Shown here: in pieces, positions 53,627 through 64,000 of the stretch
Layout: every line of letters begins with the position of its first letter
How positions within the stretch are numbered: the first letter of the stretch is position 1
DNA from: Corynespora cassiicola
Taxonomy: Eukaryota; Ascomycota; Dothideomycetes; Pleosporales; Corynesporascaceae
Assembly (NCBI GenBank): GCA_022059125.1
Contig: JAEUWY010000002.1
Coordinates: 2,480,001-2,544,000 of the forward strand
Direction of reading: 5' to 3'
DNA: 64,000 nt
The notes under the pieces: model-generated
Told to the model about the DNA's origin: nothing
Database searches by the model: none
The model's input: the letters and a program-made list of their open reading frames with translations, nothing else
Translations under genes and position numbers: made by a program

Positions 53627-55648
53627 TCAGGCTTCGACGAGTTGCACGCGCTGGCTCTTGCGATTCTTGAGCTCTACGAGGGTGGGTGTGAGGGGTTTCT
53701 TGTCAACGAGTCGCTCTGCGTTGTCGGTTGCGGTGCGCGCCAGGGTCGGTCTCTTGAGCTCGGTCCTGGTGGCGCGCGACACCGAAACTGACCTAGCAAT
53801 ACCGACTGTTGCCTGAGACGAGCTGCCATGGAGTTTCACGTCGGCTGACCGTGGACCAGGCGAGAGCAACGTTTGAGATCTGGTCAGTTTAACCGCGCGA
53901 GAAGGGGGCTCCAGGGGTGCCGAGGAAGGATGAGACGAGAGTGCCGAGGTCTTGGTGATGGCTGTAGGCGAGGAGGGCTTCTTTGCGAGGATCTCCCATA
54001 CCGGCTCAGGCTCTTCGATGCGAGGCTTCCAAGATTGCGCTGATGCTTCTTGCGCAACAACAATGGTGATCTCCTCTGTGTCCGAATCGTAACTTTGGAA
54101 CGAAGAGGCAGTTGGACTTGGTGTTAGTACGCGGTCCATGGCCCCGAAATCCATCCTGCCCTTCTCCTTTTTGGGTTCCTGGGGCGCTGAGTTTGCGCTA
54201 TTCTTGGATGATATCGAAACAGAGAAGCTTTCACGGCTTGGAGACACGGCTGGTGCAGTCGTCGATCGCTGCAATGGTCGCGGGCGATTGACTGTTTGCG
54301 CAGGCACCTTGGGTGATGCCGATCTGGCTGGAGGAAACAAAGAAAGATTGCCAGGAGACTTGGGGTAAGATGGAGTTGGCGATGTGGCTCTCCGATGAGA
54401 TTTGTGACTTTCGTTGCGCGGTGTCTCGGCTCTGTTCCCCTTGGTCTTGGCGGTCAAATCGCTGGCTGCAGTATTCGATGTAGTTGCCTTATCTGACAAC
54501 CCATGCAGTGGTTTGAGCTTGTCCGAGTTTCCTTGCCGCCGGGCCAACAGCGATGACGAAGGCGCGTTTGAGTTGGGCTGGAGCAGACTGCTGAACATGA
54601 CGCTGTATCGTTCCATGTGGACACTTGGGATATCGACATCGAGCAACAGACTTTCGGCCCCGGAGTTTGTGGATTGCGGTGAGCCAACCTGAGCGCTTCC
54701 AGAAACGACCAATTGTGGAACGTTGGGCGATTTGCCCCATACATCTTTTGGCGGAGGTTTGGGACTCGAGGCGGATCGGGGCAGGGCGGCTCGAGGTTTG
54801 CTGCTTGAGGCAACGCCAGCGGTAAGAGCACGCGGTCGGGTCTCTACTGGCGGCTGCTCTTGACCTTTGGGCAATTTGCGCGATTCCCGAATCTCTGGTC
54901 TGAAGGTAGGCGGAGAAATTGCTCGTGGGTCTTCCTCCTTGTATGAAGTGGCGCGCGAGTCCAGTGACTCGTTGTCGTGGTGGCTATCGGCGCGGGCCGG
55001 GGCCACGGTGCGTGCCAATTGATAGAAGGACTGCTTCTCCTGTGGAGGGGGAGGCGCGGCCTTCCTGAAGAGCGACTTCCAGCGGCTGAGTTTTGGCTTT
55101 GGGGTTTCCTGTCGAGGGGCAACATTGTGGGGGATCGAATAGTGGGAGGCGTTTGCGGAAATGTGGGTGAAGGGCCCCTGGGTGCTAGTGACAAAGTCGG
55201 TGGCCTGAGAGGCGTTTGGGTGAAAGGAGGCCATGGTCGGACTCCCAAGTGCTATGCCGATGATGCCTTCCTCTGAGCTCTCGCGGACCTCTGCGGTATA
55301 TAAAATGGTGGTGGTGGATGTGGATTTGGCCGGCGAAGGAAAAGGAAAAACGAAGGCCTGGTCCTCGGAGCAAGGAGTGGTAGGGACGACGGCGGGAGCT
55401 ACTTTTTTGTGGAACAGTTTCCCACGATCACCTGGCCCACCTGATGAGGTCGTGGGCCGTTGGGGCATCTCGGGAGTTTCAAGCTTTCCGTCTGCTCTTG
55501 AGACAGGCGTAGCCGCCTTTAATCTTTCCAAGTCGACTTGAGAAAGGGTGGGCTGTGGCGCCAAGTTGGCTGACTCTTGTTGGTGGGATTCCTTGTGGCC
55601 GCCTCTGAGCATGCGCAGACTCTTCGATCTTCCCAACATCCTAGCCAT
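53627..55648 (-). CDS. Large disordered Ser/Pro-rich fungal protein, 673 residues
   Basis: Single exon from the ATG at 55648. Very rich in Ser, Pro, Thr and Lys, and mostly disordered. Short ordered islands: a basic start (ARMLGRSKSLRMLRGG), PKLSRWKSLFRKA near 190, and SVHMERYSVMFSSLLQ near 350. Arg/Ser and Ser/Pro pairs throughout make likely phosphorylation sites (TPSPTASSFQSY, RSQTLLSPGPRS). No domain is recognised, no signal peptide, no membrane segment. The HMERYSVMF island looks like a conserved peptide motif of fungal proteins of unknown role, perhaps a docking site. The long uninterrupted frame and codon regularity support coding. Confidence 0.8.
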   Translation of the reverse strand: MARMLGRSKSLRMLRGGHKESHQQESANLAPQPTLSQVDLERLKAATPVSRADGKLETPEMPQRPTTSSGGPGDRGKLFHKKVAPAVVPTTPCSEDQAFVFPFPSPAKSTSTTTILYTAEVRESSEEGIIGIALGSPTMASFHPNASQATDFVTSTQGPFTHISANASHYSIPHNVAPRQETPKPKLSRWKSLFRKAAPPPPQEKQSFYQLARTVAPARADSHHDNESLDSRATSYKEEDPRAISPPTFRPEIRESRKLPKGQEQPPVETRPRALTAGVASSSKPRAALPRSASSPKPPPKDVWGKSPNVPQLVVSGSAQVGSPQSTNSGAESLLLDVDIPSVHMERYSVMFSSLLQPNSNAPSSSLLARRQGNSDKLKPLHGLSDKATTSNTAASDLTAKTKGNRAETPRNESHKSHRRATSPTPSYPKSPGNLSLFPPARSASPKVPAQTVNRPRPLQRSTTAPAVSPSRESFSVSISSKNSANSAPQEPKKEKGRMDFGAMDRVLTPSPTASSFQSYDSDTEEITIVVAQEASAQSWKPRIEEPEPVWEILAKKPSSPTAITKTSALSSHPSSAPLEPPSRAVKLTRSQTLLSPGPRSADVKLHGSSSQATVGIARSVSVSRATRTELKRPTLARTATDNAERLVDKKPLTPTLVELKNRKSQRVQLVEA

Positions 55649-56788
55649 GGCTGCACTGGCTGTCTCAAGAGCGCTAGTGTGTAACAGAAAATAATTTTAC
55701 GGGCGTGCGGGCGACAGGACGAACAGACGGAGAAGATTCGTTAGGGTAAAAGGAGTGGACGGCTCTCCTGAGAGCCAGCAGTGTGTGCGAGAGTGAGGGC
55801 GGAGGACAGGAGGGAGCTGGCAGATGGAGGAGGTTGAGGGCTGGAATTAGGCCAGGGCAGCTGTGCGCCGGCCATCTAGCTGCTACCCGCAAACACGAGC
55901 GACATTCTCATGCCTAGGCGTCACTAAGCCGCCCTGAGCGGGTCTAGGGCAGGCCCAGGGCAGGCCTACTGGGTGTCACGGACAGATTGCGAGAGATTGG
56001 GGTACGCGCAGAGGGTGGGGTGCGTTGTGCGCGGGTGCATGGCAGCACGGCCAGAGCGGCGCCAGCGGGCGCGGATTGGCTGCAGCGACGAGGTTGCGCC
56101 AGAGACATCCCTGACAGCGAACGGCGGCAAATGTCTCCAAGGGCGCTGGCATCCTCTGGCATGCTCCGGCGTGCTGGACCGCCACAAACGGGCGGCTGTT
56201 CTGCACGAACAGCCGAGCACGAGCCGGTTTCGAGTCCCTCAATCTCGCTTGTCTCCAGGCCTTTCTGCCTCAACCACGACAAACACTGGCCCGCCGCTCC
56301 TGAAATCAAGTGGACCACCGTGGGCGGCCACCAGCAAACAAAAGCCTCCCCCTCCCCGCGGCCTGCCTGTCATGGACGCTCTGCTGCCCCAGACGCGCCC
56401 GCGGATCCAGCAAAACACGGCTGGCCCGATCGTCGGCGCTTTGGTGGAGGGCTGACGGCATCGTCGGAGATGAAGCGAGACGTGCAGGATCCCACTCAGG
56501 TGCAGACGCTCCCGAGTATCAAAATTGCCCACGGCGACTCGGATTGAATGGGCGTAGTGGTTGCGCGCATCGGAAATTTAGCTAGCATAAAATGGCCAGA
56601 GATCGTCGTTGACGTCCACGTCGCTAATCTTTGCCCTGGGCCAACCGGGTAATCTATCTAGCATGCCATCGACCACGGACCTGGGAGCATCGCCTCGTGT
56701 GTAATGCGCCTGTTTGCGTCGATTCTGCCGCATTGCTTTGCTTCGTCTTGCTTTCCCACGGGAGAAGTGCATTTCCCTCGACGCGCGC
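55649..56788. other. GC-rich intergenic, 1.1 kb
   Basis: Promoter of the disordered-protein gene at the left and 3' region of the AAA ATPase at the right. No gene seen; the overlapping frames on both strands are GC-bias shadows. Confidence 0.55.
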
Positions 56789-59138
56789 CTACTCGGCCTC
56801 TGCCGCCGACAGAGACTTGCCAGGTCTCCAGCCCTCGTAGCGCGCCGCTTCTTCTTTGATCGTGTGAGGCACATGCTTCTCCAGGGCCTGTTCAAAGTGC
56901 GACATGCGGATCTCAGCCTGCGAGCCCGGGCTTTTCGTGTAGTCGGATATCGCCATCTCGATGGCCACAGAACAGAGACCCTTGAGGTCTGCCCCGCTAC
57001 TGCCCTCTGTTCTAGAAGCGAGGCTGCTCAGATCAACATCCTCCGCAAGCGGCCTCTTCCTGGTGTTGATCTCGAAAATCTGCCTCCGCGCCTCTTCGGT
57101 AGGCAGCCCAATATGGATATGCGCATCGAAGCGGCCTGTGCGGATAAGAGCCGAGTCCAGGATGTCTGGTCTGTTCGTTGCCCCGATGATGAAGACGTCC
57201 TTGAGTGCCTCAATGCCGTCCATCTCGTTGAGCAGCGTCGCCACCACGTTGAGCCCGCTGTCCTGTGTCTTCTCGCGTGACTTGCCAATGGCATCAATCT
57301 CGTCGAAGAAGATGATGCACGGCTTCGCTGCACGAGCTCGGCGGAACACGTCTCGAAGCGCCTTTTCAGATTCTCCGACGTACATTTTGATGAGCTCCGA
57401 CCCCTTCACCGCTAGGAAGTTTAGGTTAGATTCTGTGGCCACGGCCTGAGCGATCAACGTCTTTGCGCAGCCAGGGGGTCCGTAGAGTAGCACGCCCTTG
57501 CGCGACTGGGGGCCGCCAAACTTGACATCGAGATCAGGGTGCTACAGCTTGTCGTCAGCCCACGAAGCTGCACGCAAGTCCCATCGTTGCTTACCTTGAA
57601 TGGGCGGATCATGATTGCTTCGAGTAATGCGCGCACATGGTCCAGGCCGGCGATGTCGGTCCATCGGACTTTGGGTACCTCAAGGATGCTGTCCTTGAGC
57701 ACCGTGGGCTGTACCTGATCAATGACGGCATCAAAGTCGTCTTGTGTTACAAAGTCAGCTGCTTCCAGTGCCTCGCCGATGGTGGCCTTCTTGTCGTCCT
57801 CCAATGAATCGAAAACCTGTTGTACTCGGCGGTTCCTCGCCAGCCCGCACAGTTTATGGATGTCACGGCCCACGAACCCATGCGAGCGGTCTGCCAGGGC
57901 ACTGAAATTGATGCTAGATGGTACACGATCGGGGCCTAGTATATGACGTAAGATGTCCTCTCTCTGTTTCACATTGGGAGGGAAGATCTCAAGCTCGCGT
58001 TTGAAGGCGGCAGTCGTCCGTAGACTGGCGTCAACGTCATACACACTGCGAGCAGCAGCAGCAACCACGACATGAGTTCCCTCAAGCTTGGTTAGTTCTG
58101 ATCTCAGATGGCCGACCAAGGCCTCTGCTTTTCCAAGAAACTTGTCCAGATCATCCATCAGGACAAGGCTCGGCTGCACATCGCGAGCCTTTTTGAAGGT
58201 TTCGGATAGCGCCTTGACCTGGGACTTGGGGTTAGAGATCAGCCAGTTGGGATCCAAGCGTACGACCTCGTGCCAGGCGCACTCGGACAGACGATCAAGC
58301 AAAAGAGACTTTCCACTGCCCTCGGATCCATGAATAAGAAAAGAGGTAGGCCCAAGGAGATGCTGATCGGGGAAGGCGGAGGCGAGGGAGAGAAAGTCAA
58401 GGCCCCTGTTGATGGCATCGATATGGTCGGAGAGGCCACCAATGCCTTCGCCACGCATGCGGAGTCTCTCCCCCGAGGGGGCTGTTTTCTGCACAACCAA
58501 GGGCTCGTTGGTGGTAGTGACGGACGACTTGATGGGGTCAAAGTAGAGTGCAGCATCGGTCTCTGGCTCGGGGACAATGCTCTCCACAGTCACGCGTAGT
58601 TTTGATACCTTCTGACGGCTGCGTGGGCCCTTCTGCTGCACCTCTACCGTGCATCCTGGAAGCACAATATCGACCTCGACTATCTCACCCAGTCAGCATG
58701 CAGTGCAGGGTACCGAGGCGGAGGGCTCTTCATACCCAAAGCATAGCGAATCCAGTGGAGAAGCTCCTCGGCCGACGAGTACTTGGTCGACAAGTCAGGA
58801 GTCTCGACATAGCTGACTTGGACGGACTCGACATGTCTCCACGAGTTGGGCGTCTTCTCAATGAAGACGGGGTCATTCAAAGACAGGCCGTACTTCTCGC
58901 GCAAGAGGTCGGTGACTTTGGCAATGGGCTTGTTCCCAGGGTTAGTCTGACTGGCGAGCCAGGCAACGGCATAGGCCTTGGTCCCGGCCGCACTGGTTAG
59001 GCGGATCAGATCACCATTGGACAGGCCAAGGTTCTTCAGCTCTTTGGCGGAGAGATGGACGCGAAAGGCGCCTTCCAGGGCAGTGCTCGGGGTGTTGCGC
59101 TCCAGCGGACGGAGCGTAAAGGCCGTAGCAGCCGTCAT
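56789..59138 (-). CDS. AFG2/SPATA5-like AAA ATPase (CDC48 group) with a degenerate first ATPase domain
   Basis: Three exons on the minus strand: 59138-58736, 58679-57595 and 57541-56789; introns 56 and 53 bp with CTGAC branch sites; 746 residues. The N-terminal domain (FTLRPLERN ... AFRVHLSAKELKNLGLSNGDLIRL) resembles the N domain of AFG2/Drg1 and SPATA5. D1 keeps a Walker A-like GSEGSGKS (252-259) but its Walker B is LVLMDDLD, and the usual second region of homology and Arg fingers are not visible. D2 is normal: RWTDIAGLDHVR, GPPGCAKT (517-524), IIFFDEID, GATNRPD and RTGRFD. Drg1 releases Rlp24 from pre-60S ribosomes; other members work in ribosome maturation. PEX1 also has a weak D1, so that family is the main alternative, but the N domain favours AFG2-like. 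Shares a 190-bp divergent promoter with the next gene. Confidence 0.82.
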
Positions 59139-59328
59139 GTTCTCGGAAGGGCGTCAGTCAGGCGTGGTGGGGGTATAGAGACTGCGGAGAGGCAGAAATA
59201 TTTCGGAAGAGCCAAGCTCGCTATGCCGCATACGGCTAGCCCCGCGCCGCGCTGGAATTTCTCGAGACGACGCATCGCAGTCGGCGAGCAGCCTGACGCC
59301 GCAGCGGAATGACGCCCTGACGCAATTG
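59139..59328. promoter_or_regulatory. Shared divergent promoter, AAA ATPase and mitochondrial-protein genes
   Basis: 190 bases between the two ATGs, no TATA box. Inferred bidirectional promoter. Confidence 0.45.
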
Positions 59329-59443
59329 ATGCCGCTGCCGCGCCCAATCCCTCCCCCGCGGCCATCACCACCTTCATGGCGCCCTTCACGGCGCCTTCTC
59401 CAGGCTCGCTGGCGCTCCGACGCGCCCTCCGGTGACGCGCCAG

Positions 59444-59478
<35 letters not shown>

Positions 59479-61635
59479 CCCCCCACGGCCCCCTCGAGCA
59501 CCCTGCCTGCCGCGATTCGACTACGGAGGCGCACTCACAGGCAAAATCTCAACGCAGAGTTGCTGAAGGATATACTGAGTACGCTGCCCTCCCGAGACGC
59601 ACTCGCTTCGTCTTCGTCTTCGTCTGCTCCGGCTTCTCCCTCTTCGCCGACTTTGCTGGACGGCTCCCCTCATCATGAGACCACCCCGACGAGCCATACT
59701 GCAGAAGCCCTCTTGCGGGGTAGCAACTCCTTCGTTTACAAGACATGCCGCCTGATTACCAGCGTGGCTGCCAACCTGCGCTCCATGACTTCCCCGCGAG
59801 TAAAGCCCATCTTCCACGAGGCCGACGACATTGTGCAAAGGCTAGCCAAACAAGCCGACGCAGAAGAGGATGAGAGGCTTCTTTCAATATTCAAGCCATA
59901 TCTGGACGGTCCATCCGAGATCACGACTGACACACTCGTGAAATTCAGCGAGACGAAGGTGCAGGGTACTGCCTACCTATATCTCACCACTGCCTTGGCA
60001 ATCCGTAGCTTGACGTCCCTCCAGACAGCCCCGATCCTAGACAAGCTACAGAAAGCAATGCAAGAAATCTATGATCAGGCAATGCTAGACGGAGACAGAT
60101 ATCTATTATACATCGTGCGCCGATGGCTCAAAAAGGGGTTGCCCTGGAACGAACCAAGGCCAACACTGAAATTAACGAAGTCTAAACAATCGAACTCGTC
60201 TGGACTTGCCAGTGGAGATGGCCCGCCCAATAAGAGGCAAGGAAGCGACCGTTTGGCTCAAGACATTATCAGTCAATCGAGGACAATGATATCATCGGGC
60301 CATTTGGGGATTAGCGACCAGCCGTTTGCGGCCCATGGACCCAAAGAGTATACCCTCACTTCGGTGCCAACCTCGAGGTCAAAATCTCCAGAGCACGTTC
60401 ATGACGGCAACTCCAAGGGGTTTGACTCTGGACCCAATGGAGCAGATTCGAAGACGCCCAAGTCTGCCCAGCCGTCAAACTCTGAAGCCTCCCTGCCGCC
60501 TCCATCTACATCCTATCCGGAAAGCGAGCAGTCTTTGCTTGAAGAGTTATTTCCAGATTTTCCAGAGATTAGTCACGCCCAACGGGATCCCCCTCCCAGG
60601 CTTGAACTCCCCACCGTGTCCCCCGCCGCCAGTTCCCCTCCTCCTGTCAAGGCCAAGTCCAAGCGTGACGTTATGAAGGAAGCTTTTCAATCTCGTGGAG
60701 AACAAATTACGGTTCTCCAACTTGTGCATAGTAGCACCGAATTGACCGAAGGGGATTTCCGACGCTTAGTTCCAAAGGGAAGACACATCGACACGTGGGC
60801 GCGCGACGGCGAATTCTACAAGGTCATTCCGGGACGAGACCCTCTCTCTCTCGAGCGCCTTCCCTTTTACTATCTTCTGTTTCGAAACCTGGAATCTGCC
60901 CTGGCGTATCAGAACAACGCGGCGCGGCTCCACAAACTGAGCACGCTACATCAACCCAGCAACCTCTTCTCCGCGGTTGCTCCTCCCAAGGGCTTCCTCG
61001 AAGACGGGGAGGATGTGCACGCAGCAACATCCTCCTACGTATTGAAACCCACTAGCACAGCTCTGGGCCTTAGTGTGGTGGTACAACCCTACAACCCATC
61101 CCTGCGCTCCCTTTTCGAGGCTGGCGGCTACAAGCCCATCATCCCCACCGTCGTCCCTAGCAACAACACAAAGCTCTACAAGGTTCTCCTAAATATCGAA
61201 GGGTACGAGCCGACGCATGAGGACCTATACGCCTCCTTCAAATCCCATGGATACAATCTGGGCGTGACGTGGCCGCTTCACAACGATCACCATGCCATCC
61301 ACCGCCTACGGGACATCATCGACCTCAAGGCCCGCCTTGCTCCCATCTCCAGCAATAACCCACGCGCTGCGAAGTCAAATAGAGACGATTCCTTGCATGT
61401 CCACGATGACAATGACCTTGGCGCCACTAACAACCAACTCGCCGACGCAAAGGAACTGAACCAGACCATAATGAACAAGGTCTACAACCGCTGGATCATC
61501 GAATTCACCGAGGAAGAGCCTGCGAGGAGATTTGCGAGGCTGTGGCATCGACGTGTTCTAGAGGTCAGAACGATGAAGGAGTCGTGGAAGGATTTTGAGG
61601 AAAAACGAATTGTCAACACCGAATTTCTCTGGTAG
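59329..61635 (+). CDS. Predicted mitochondrial protein of unknown function, 768 residues
   Basis: Single exon; the ATG is 59329 (a TTG precedes it). The N-terminus is Pro/Arg-rich without acids (RPSRRLLQARWRSDAP), a strong mitochondrial presequence candidate. Then comes a run of 11 Thr from an ACT microsatellite, a helical region (about 130-290: FHEADDIVQRLAKQ ... AMLDGDRYLLYIVRRWLKKG), a disordered Ser/Pro stretch, and a C-terminal globular part (about 440-768) with TWARDGEFYKVIPGRDP, LPFYYLLFRN, LYKVLLNIEGYEPTHEDLY and RWIIEFTEEEPARRFARLWH. The last region resembles an RNA-recognition-like fold by layout only. I do not recognise a named family. Mitochondrial gene expression is plausible but not shown. 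Confidence 0.82.
59446..59472 (+). repeat. Nine ACT triplets in coding sequence
   Basis: In frame, encoding Thr; with two ACC codons it makes an 11-Thr tract just after the probable presequence. Confidence 0.95.
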
Positions 61636-62191
61636 GTGGGTATTTGGGATACTTGGGTGAGGCGATATGTATTATATCTTGTACGACACGTAGAATAGTT
61701 AGGGAGATACCATGTAGCCTTGGATGAGATGGAATGTTTTGTTCTGTATAATAGAGATATACGATGGGCGATGCCGACTGTAAGAGGAGAAATAAAGGTT
61801 AAGATAGAACGAAAAGGACGGGTGGTGAGGCGAATGACCCAAGGAGTAAATATAAAGAGCAATGTAGAATGGTGCATGAAGTCATCAGATACAGGAACTA
61901 AGTGTTATGTGAATAATCAAGATGAAAACGAACAGAGAAGATGTGCTGCATAAACGTTTTCATGTTAGGAAAAAGTTGTCACAAGTACATAAAGTGGTAT
62001 CCTAAACGTTACTCCGACCAGCATCAGAAATAATCTCGCAAAAAAAAAAAATCCGTAAGACATTACCACCTCGTCTCCACACGTTGATATCTCTGCAACC
62101 CTCGACTCACGTTTGCCTCTCCCTCTCCTCTCCTTCTCAACCACCCTTAGGCTGGCTGGGAAAAAAAAGGTTTAGCAGGTTCTCATGCCCA
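61636..62191. other. Convergent intergenic
   Basis: 3' regions of the mitochondrial-protein gene and the PAP2 gene. AT-rich, with a poly-A run near 62040. No gene seen. Confidence 0.6.
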
Positions 62192-63666
62192 TCAAACCAT
62201 GTGCTCGCCCCTGCCACCCACGGGCCTGCGGTCGACCGAGTGGTTTCCGTGATGCCCACGGTGTCCATCAGCAGCGTACCCCTCATGGTATCCATCATTG
62301 ATACCATGGCCATGGCCGTGGCCATTGCCATTGCCACCAACACCCACAACGCCGCCATGAGTCCCGCGCCCATTCGCTGCTCCATGGGCAGCAGCACCAG
62401 TAGCAGCGCCAGCGGCACCAGCAGCAGCAGCTTGCGCCATGGTTCCTCGAGGACCGTCGGCAGCATCGCCTGGAGCACCACCCCAAGAAGAGCCCTCGAC
62501 GGTACCCCAGCCGGCCTTGCGAGTGAAGACGGCAGATTGGAAGCCGTCGAGGGTAGAAGGACCAGCGCCGTAGATGAAGGGTGTATGACGGAGGAGAGGA
62601 ATGTGGTTGACTGCGAGAAGCACACATTAGCACCCTGATATCTTCTTTCCGACCACCACCCGAGGGGAGAGAAGACAAAAGACACTTACACCTAAAGTCC
62701 CAAACGCTGGCATACACCATGCGGTAGCTGCTAAAAGCCATGGCGGATCCAATGACGGCACCGGCTACAAGATCATACCAGTTGTGGTACTCGTCGATGG
62801 TCAGGGCTCCCGCAATCAGACATGCGCCGAGCAGTGGGGCGTACAGCACAACCAGCTTCCACATGGCCGGGTGGTAGTTGCTGAAGACCTTGAGCTTGCC
62901 GTTGAGATAGAGGTACAGGAAGACGAATCCGGCAAAGGCAGCCGTGGTGTGGCCCGAGGGCATCGACTCGAGCGCGTCGTTGATCTCCTTCTCGTCGCCC
63001 GTGCACACGCTGCGGTCATACATGATCTGCCTGAATCCGTTCGCGACGTTGCCCCCTGGGTTGGACTGGGCGCGCGACAGGTCCGGGCGGCACACGTATA
63101 GGAAGTGGGGACGCAGGCCGCCAATGAGCCACTTGATGAAGACCTGGAAGACGGCGGCGGTGATGAGCGAGTACAACAGGCCAATGGTGGCGTTGTTGAC
63201 GTCCCAGAAGGAACGCACGCGGATCTGGCAGATGAGGAAAACGGCAATGGGAATCAAGGCGGCCATGAGAGCGGCGGCGAAGATGGGGATGATTTCGTTG
63301 CGGAGCGGGTAGGCGAATTGCGGGTACACGATCTCACCATCCTGGAAGGTGACTGTGTACCGGGTTAGCAATGTGCTTTGGGGAAGTGGGGAGTAGGGAA
63401 GACGTACTGGGGAAGCTTCGACTAGGCGCTGGCCTCGCAAAGTAGACACCCAGCCCAATGGCGCCCATGGCGGCCATGGTGACTATATCGAGAGCAGTGG
63501 CTTTGATCCATTGGCCGAAAGTCGGGCGGGAGTTCCAAGTTCCACCACTGCTCGTGTGGGTAGCATGGCCTTTGTGGCCAAAGATCCCCGGCTTACGCTC
63601 GTGGTTGCCAGTCGCAGCTGCAGTATTGGCGTCGACGGGCGCTGGGCGCCTTTTGAAGAAGTTCAT
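62192..63666 (-). CDS. PAP2-family lipid phosphate phosphatase (DPP/LPP type)
   Basis: Three exons on the minus strand: 63666-63408, 63352-62690 and 62610-62192; introns 55 bp (branch CTAAC) and 79 bp (branch CTAAT); 446 residues. The ATG at 63666 was chosen over an upstream in-frame non-ATG start. Six hydrophobic helices are visible. Phosphatase motifs: KWLIGGLRP (Lys160, Arg167), PSGH (218-221) and the third motif with nucleophile His276 and Asp280 in TIDEYHNWYD. The Ser-Arg pair that normally opens motif 3 is Ala269-Leu270 here. It would dephosphorylate diacylglycerol pyrophosphate, phosphatidate or related lipids in a vacuolar or ER membrane. The C-terminal 110 residues are a Gly/Ala/His-rich low-complexity tail (NGHGHGHG) with a potential metal-binding look. 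Confidence 0.92.
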
Positions 63667-64000
63667 GGTGGAGGAGATGGGGTCTGGAGAGCCCAAGGGG
63701 GAGTTGAGCGTGAGAGGGGCAAATGAGAGGAGGGTGAGAGGGCACTCTATCAAGCTCTCGAGTTGATGGAGGAAGGCTTCGTGTCAGACAAACGATTGCA
63801 TTGGGCCACGAACGGCCTGGCCTATATACGTTTTCCCCAGATGACGGCCCCTCTCCCATCTCGATGGGCAGCACCTGGTGCCACAAACAACGACATCATA
63901 CGTGGTTGCGCAACCACACGCCTCTCAAGCCACAAACAGGCTGGCATGCCTGTTGACCCGATCCTGGGGATAGCGCAAAGTGGCTCATGATGGCATCGCG
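63667..64000. other. Right edge, promoter of the PAP2 gene
   Basis: No gene starts can be supported in the last 330 bases; the neighbouring gene, if any, lies outside. Confidence 0.5.

Overview
The window is nuclear DNA of a filamentous ascomycete (Pezizomycotina; Dothideomycetes is my best guess from gene style, not a proof). Genes carry short introns, mostly 45-80 bp, with GT-AG ends and CTGAC/CTAAC/CTAAT-like branch sites close to the acceptor. The proteins are typical of fungal mitochondria, peroxisomes, splicing, RNA surveillance and secretion. There are no operons, rRNAs, tRNAs or CRISPR arrays. I built the exon joins by hand from splice signals, reading frame and family motifs.

Layout, left to right. 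1.5-9.7 kb: a secreted copper-radical oxidase (AA5), the divergent pair NDUFAF7-like methyltransferase / CDK11-like kinase, and two small secreted proteins. 10.5-18.9 kb: an HSL-type esterase with a GC-AG intron, an odd short kinase, mitochondrial GatA, PAM16, and a Pex24/Pex30-type peroxisomal membrane protein. 18.9-23.2 kb: a GC-rich, repeat-rich, gene-poor stretch hiding one tiny three-exon gene that I read as a metallothionein. 23.2-28.9 kb: a TRF4-type poly(A) polymerase and a TMEM16/anoctamin scramblase. 28.9-34.7 kb: an AT-rich accessory island with a degenerate SDR and two orphan ORFs. 34.7-40.8 kb: an esterase, a conserved unknown, and the divergent pair ATL (alkyltransferase-like DNA repair) / BUD13. 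40.8-47.8 kb: an AT-rich accessory segment with a secreted DUF1996 protein, a cytosolic alpha/beta hydrolase and a secreted beta-propeller protein. 47.8-64 kb: two large disordered fungal proteins separated by 3.5 kb without a visible gene, then an AFG2/SPATA5-like AAA ATPase divergent from a predicted mitochondrial protein, and a PAP2 lipid phosphatase.

How the genes relate: several products share a compartment. Mitochondrion: NDUFAF7-like (complex I assembly), GatA (Gln-tRNA formation), PAM16 (protein import) and the 768-residue protein. RNA handling: BUD13 and TRF4. Membranes and lipids: TMEM16, PAP2 and the peroxin. They do not form a single pathway. The accessory AT-rich segments carry the secreted, degenerate or orphan genes, and the core GC-rich segments carry conserved housekeeping genes. 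I found no convincing evidence of an entirely new multi-gene system. The best hidden items are the unlisted metallothionein, a 13-nt microexon in the ATL gene, the GC-AG intron, an SDR that has lost its catalytic serine, and a AAA protein with a decayed first ATPase domain.
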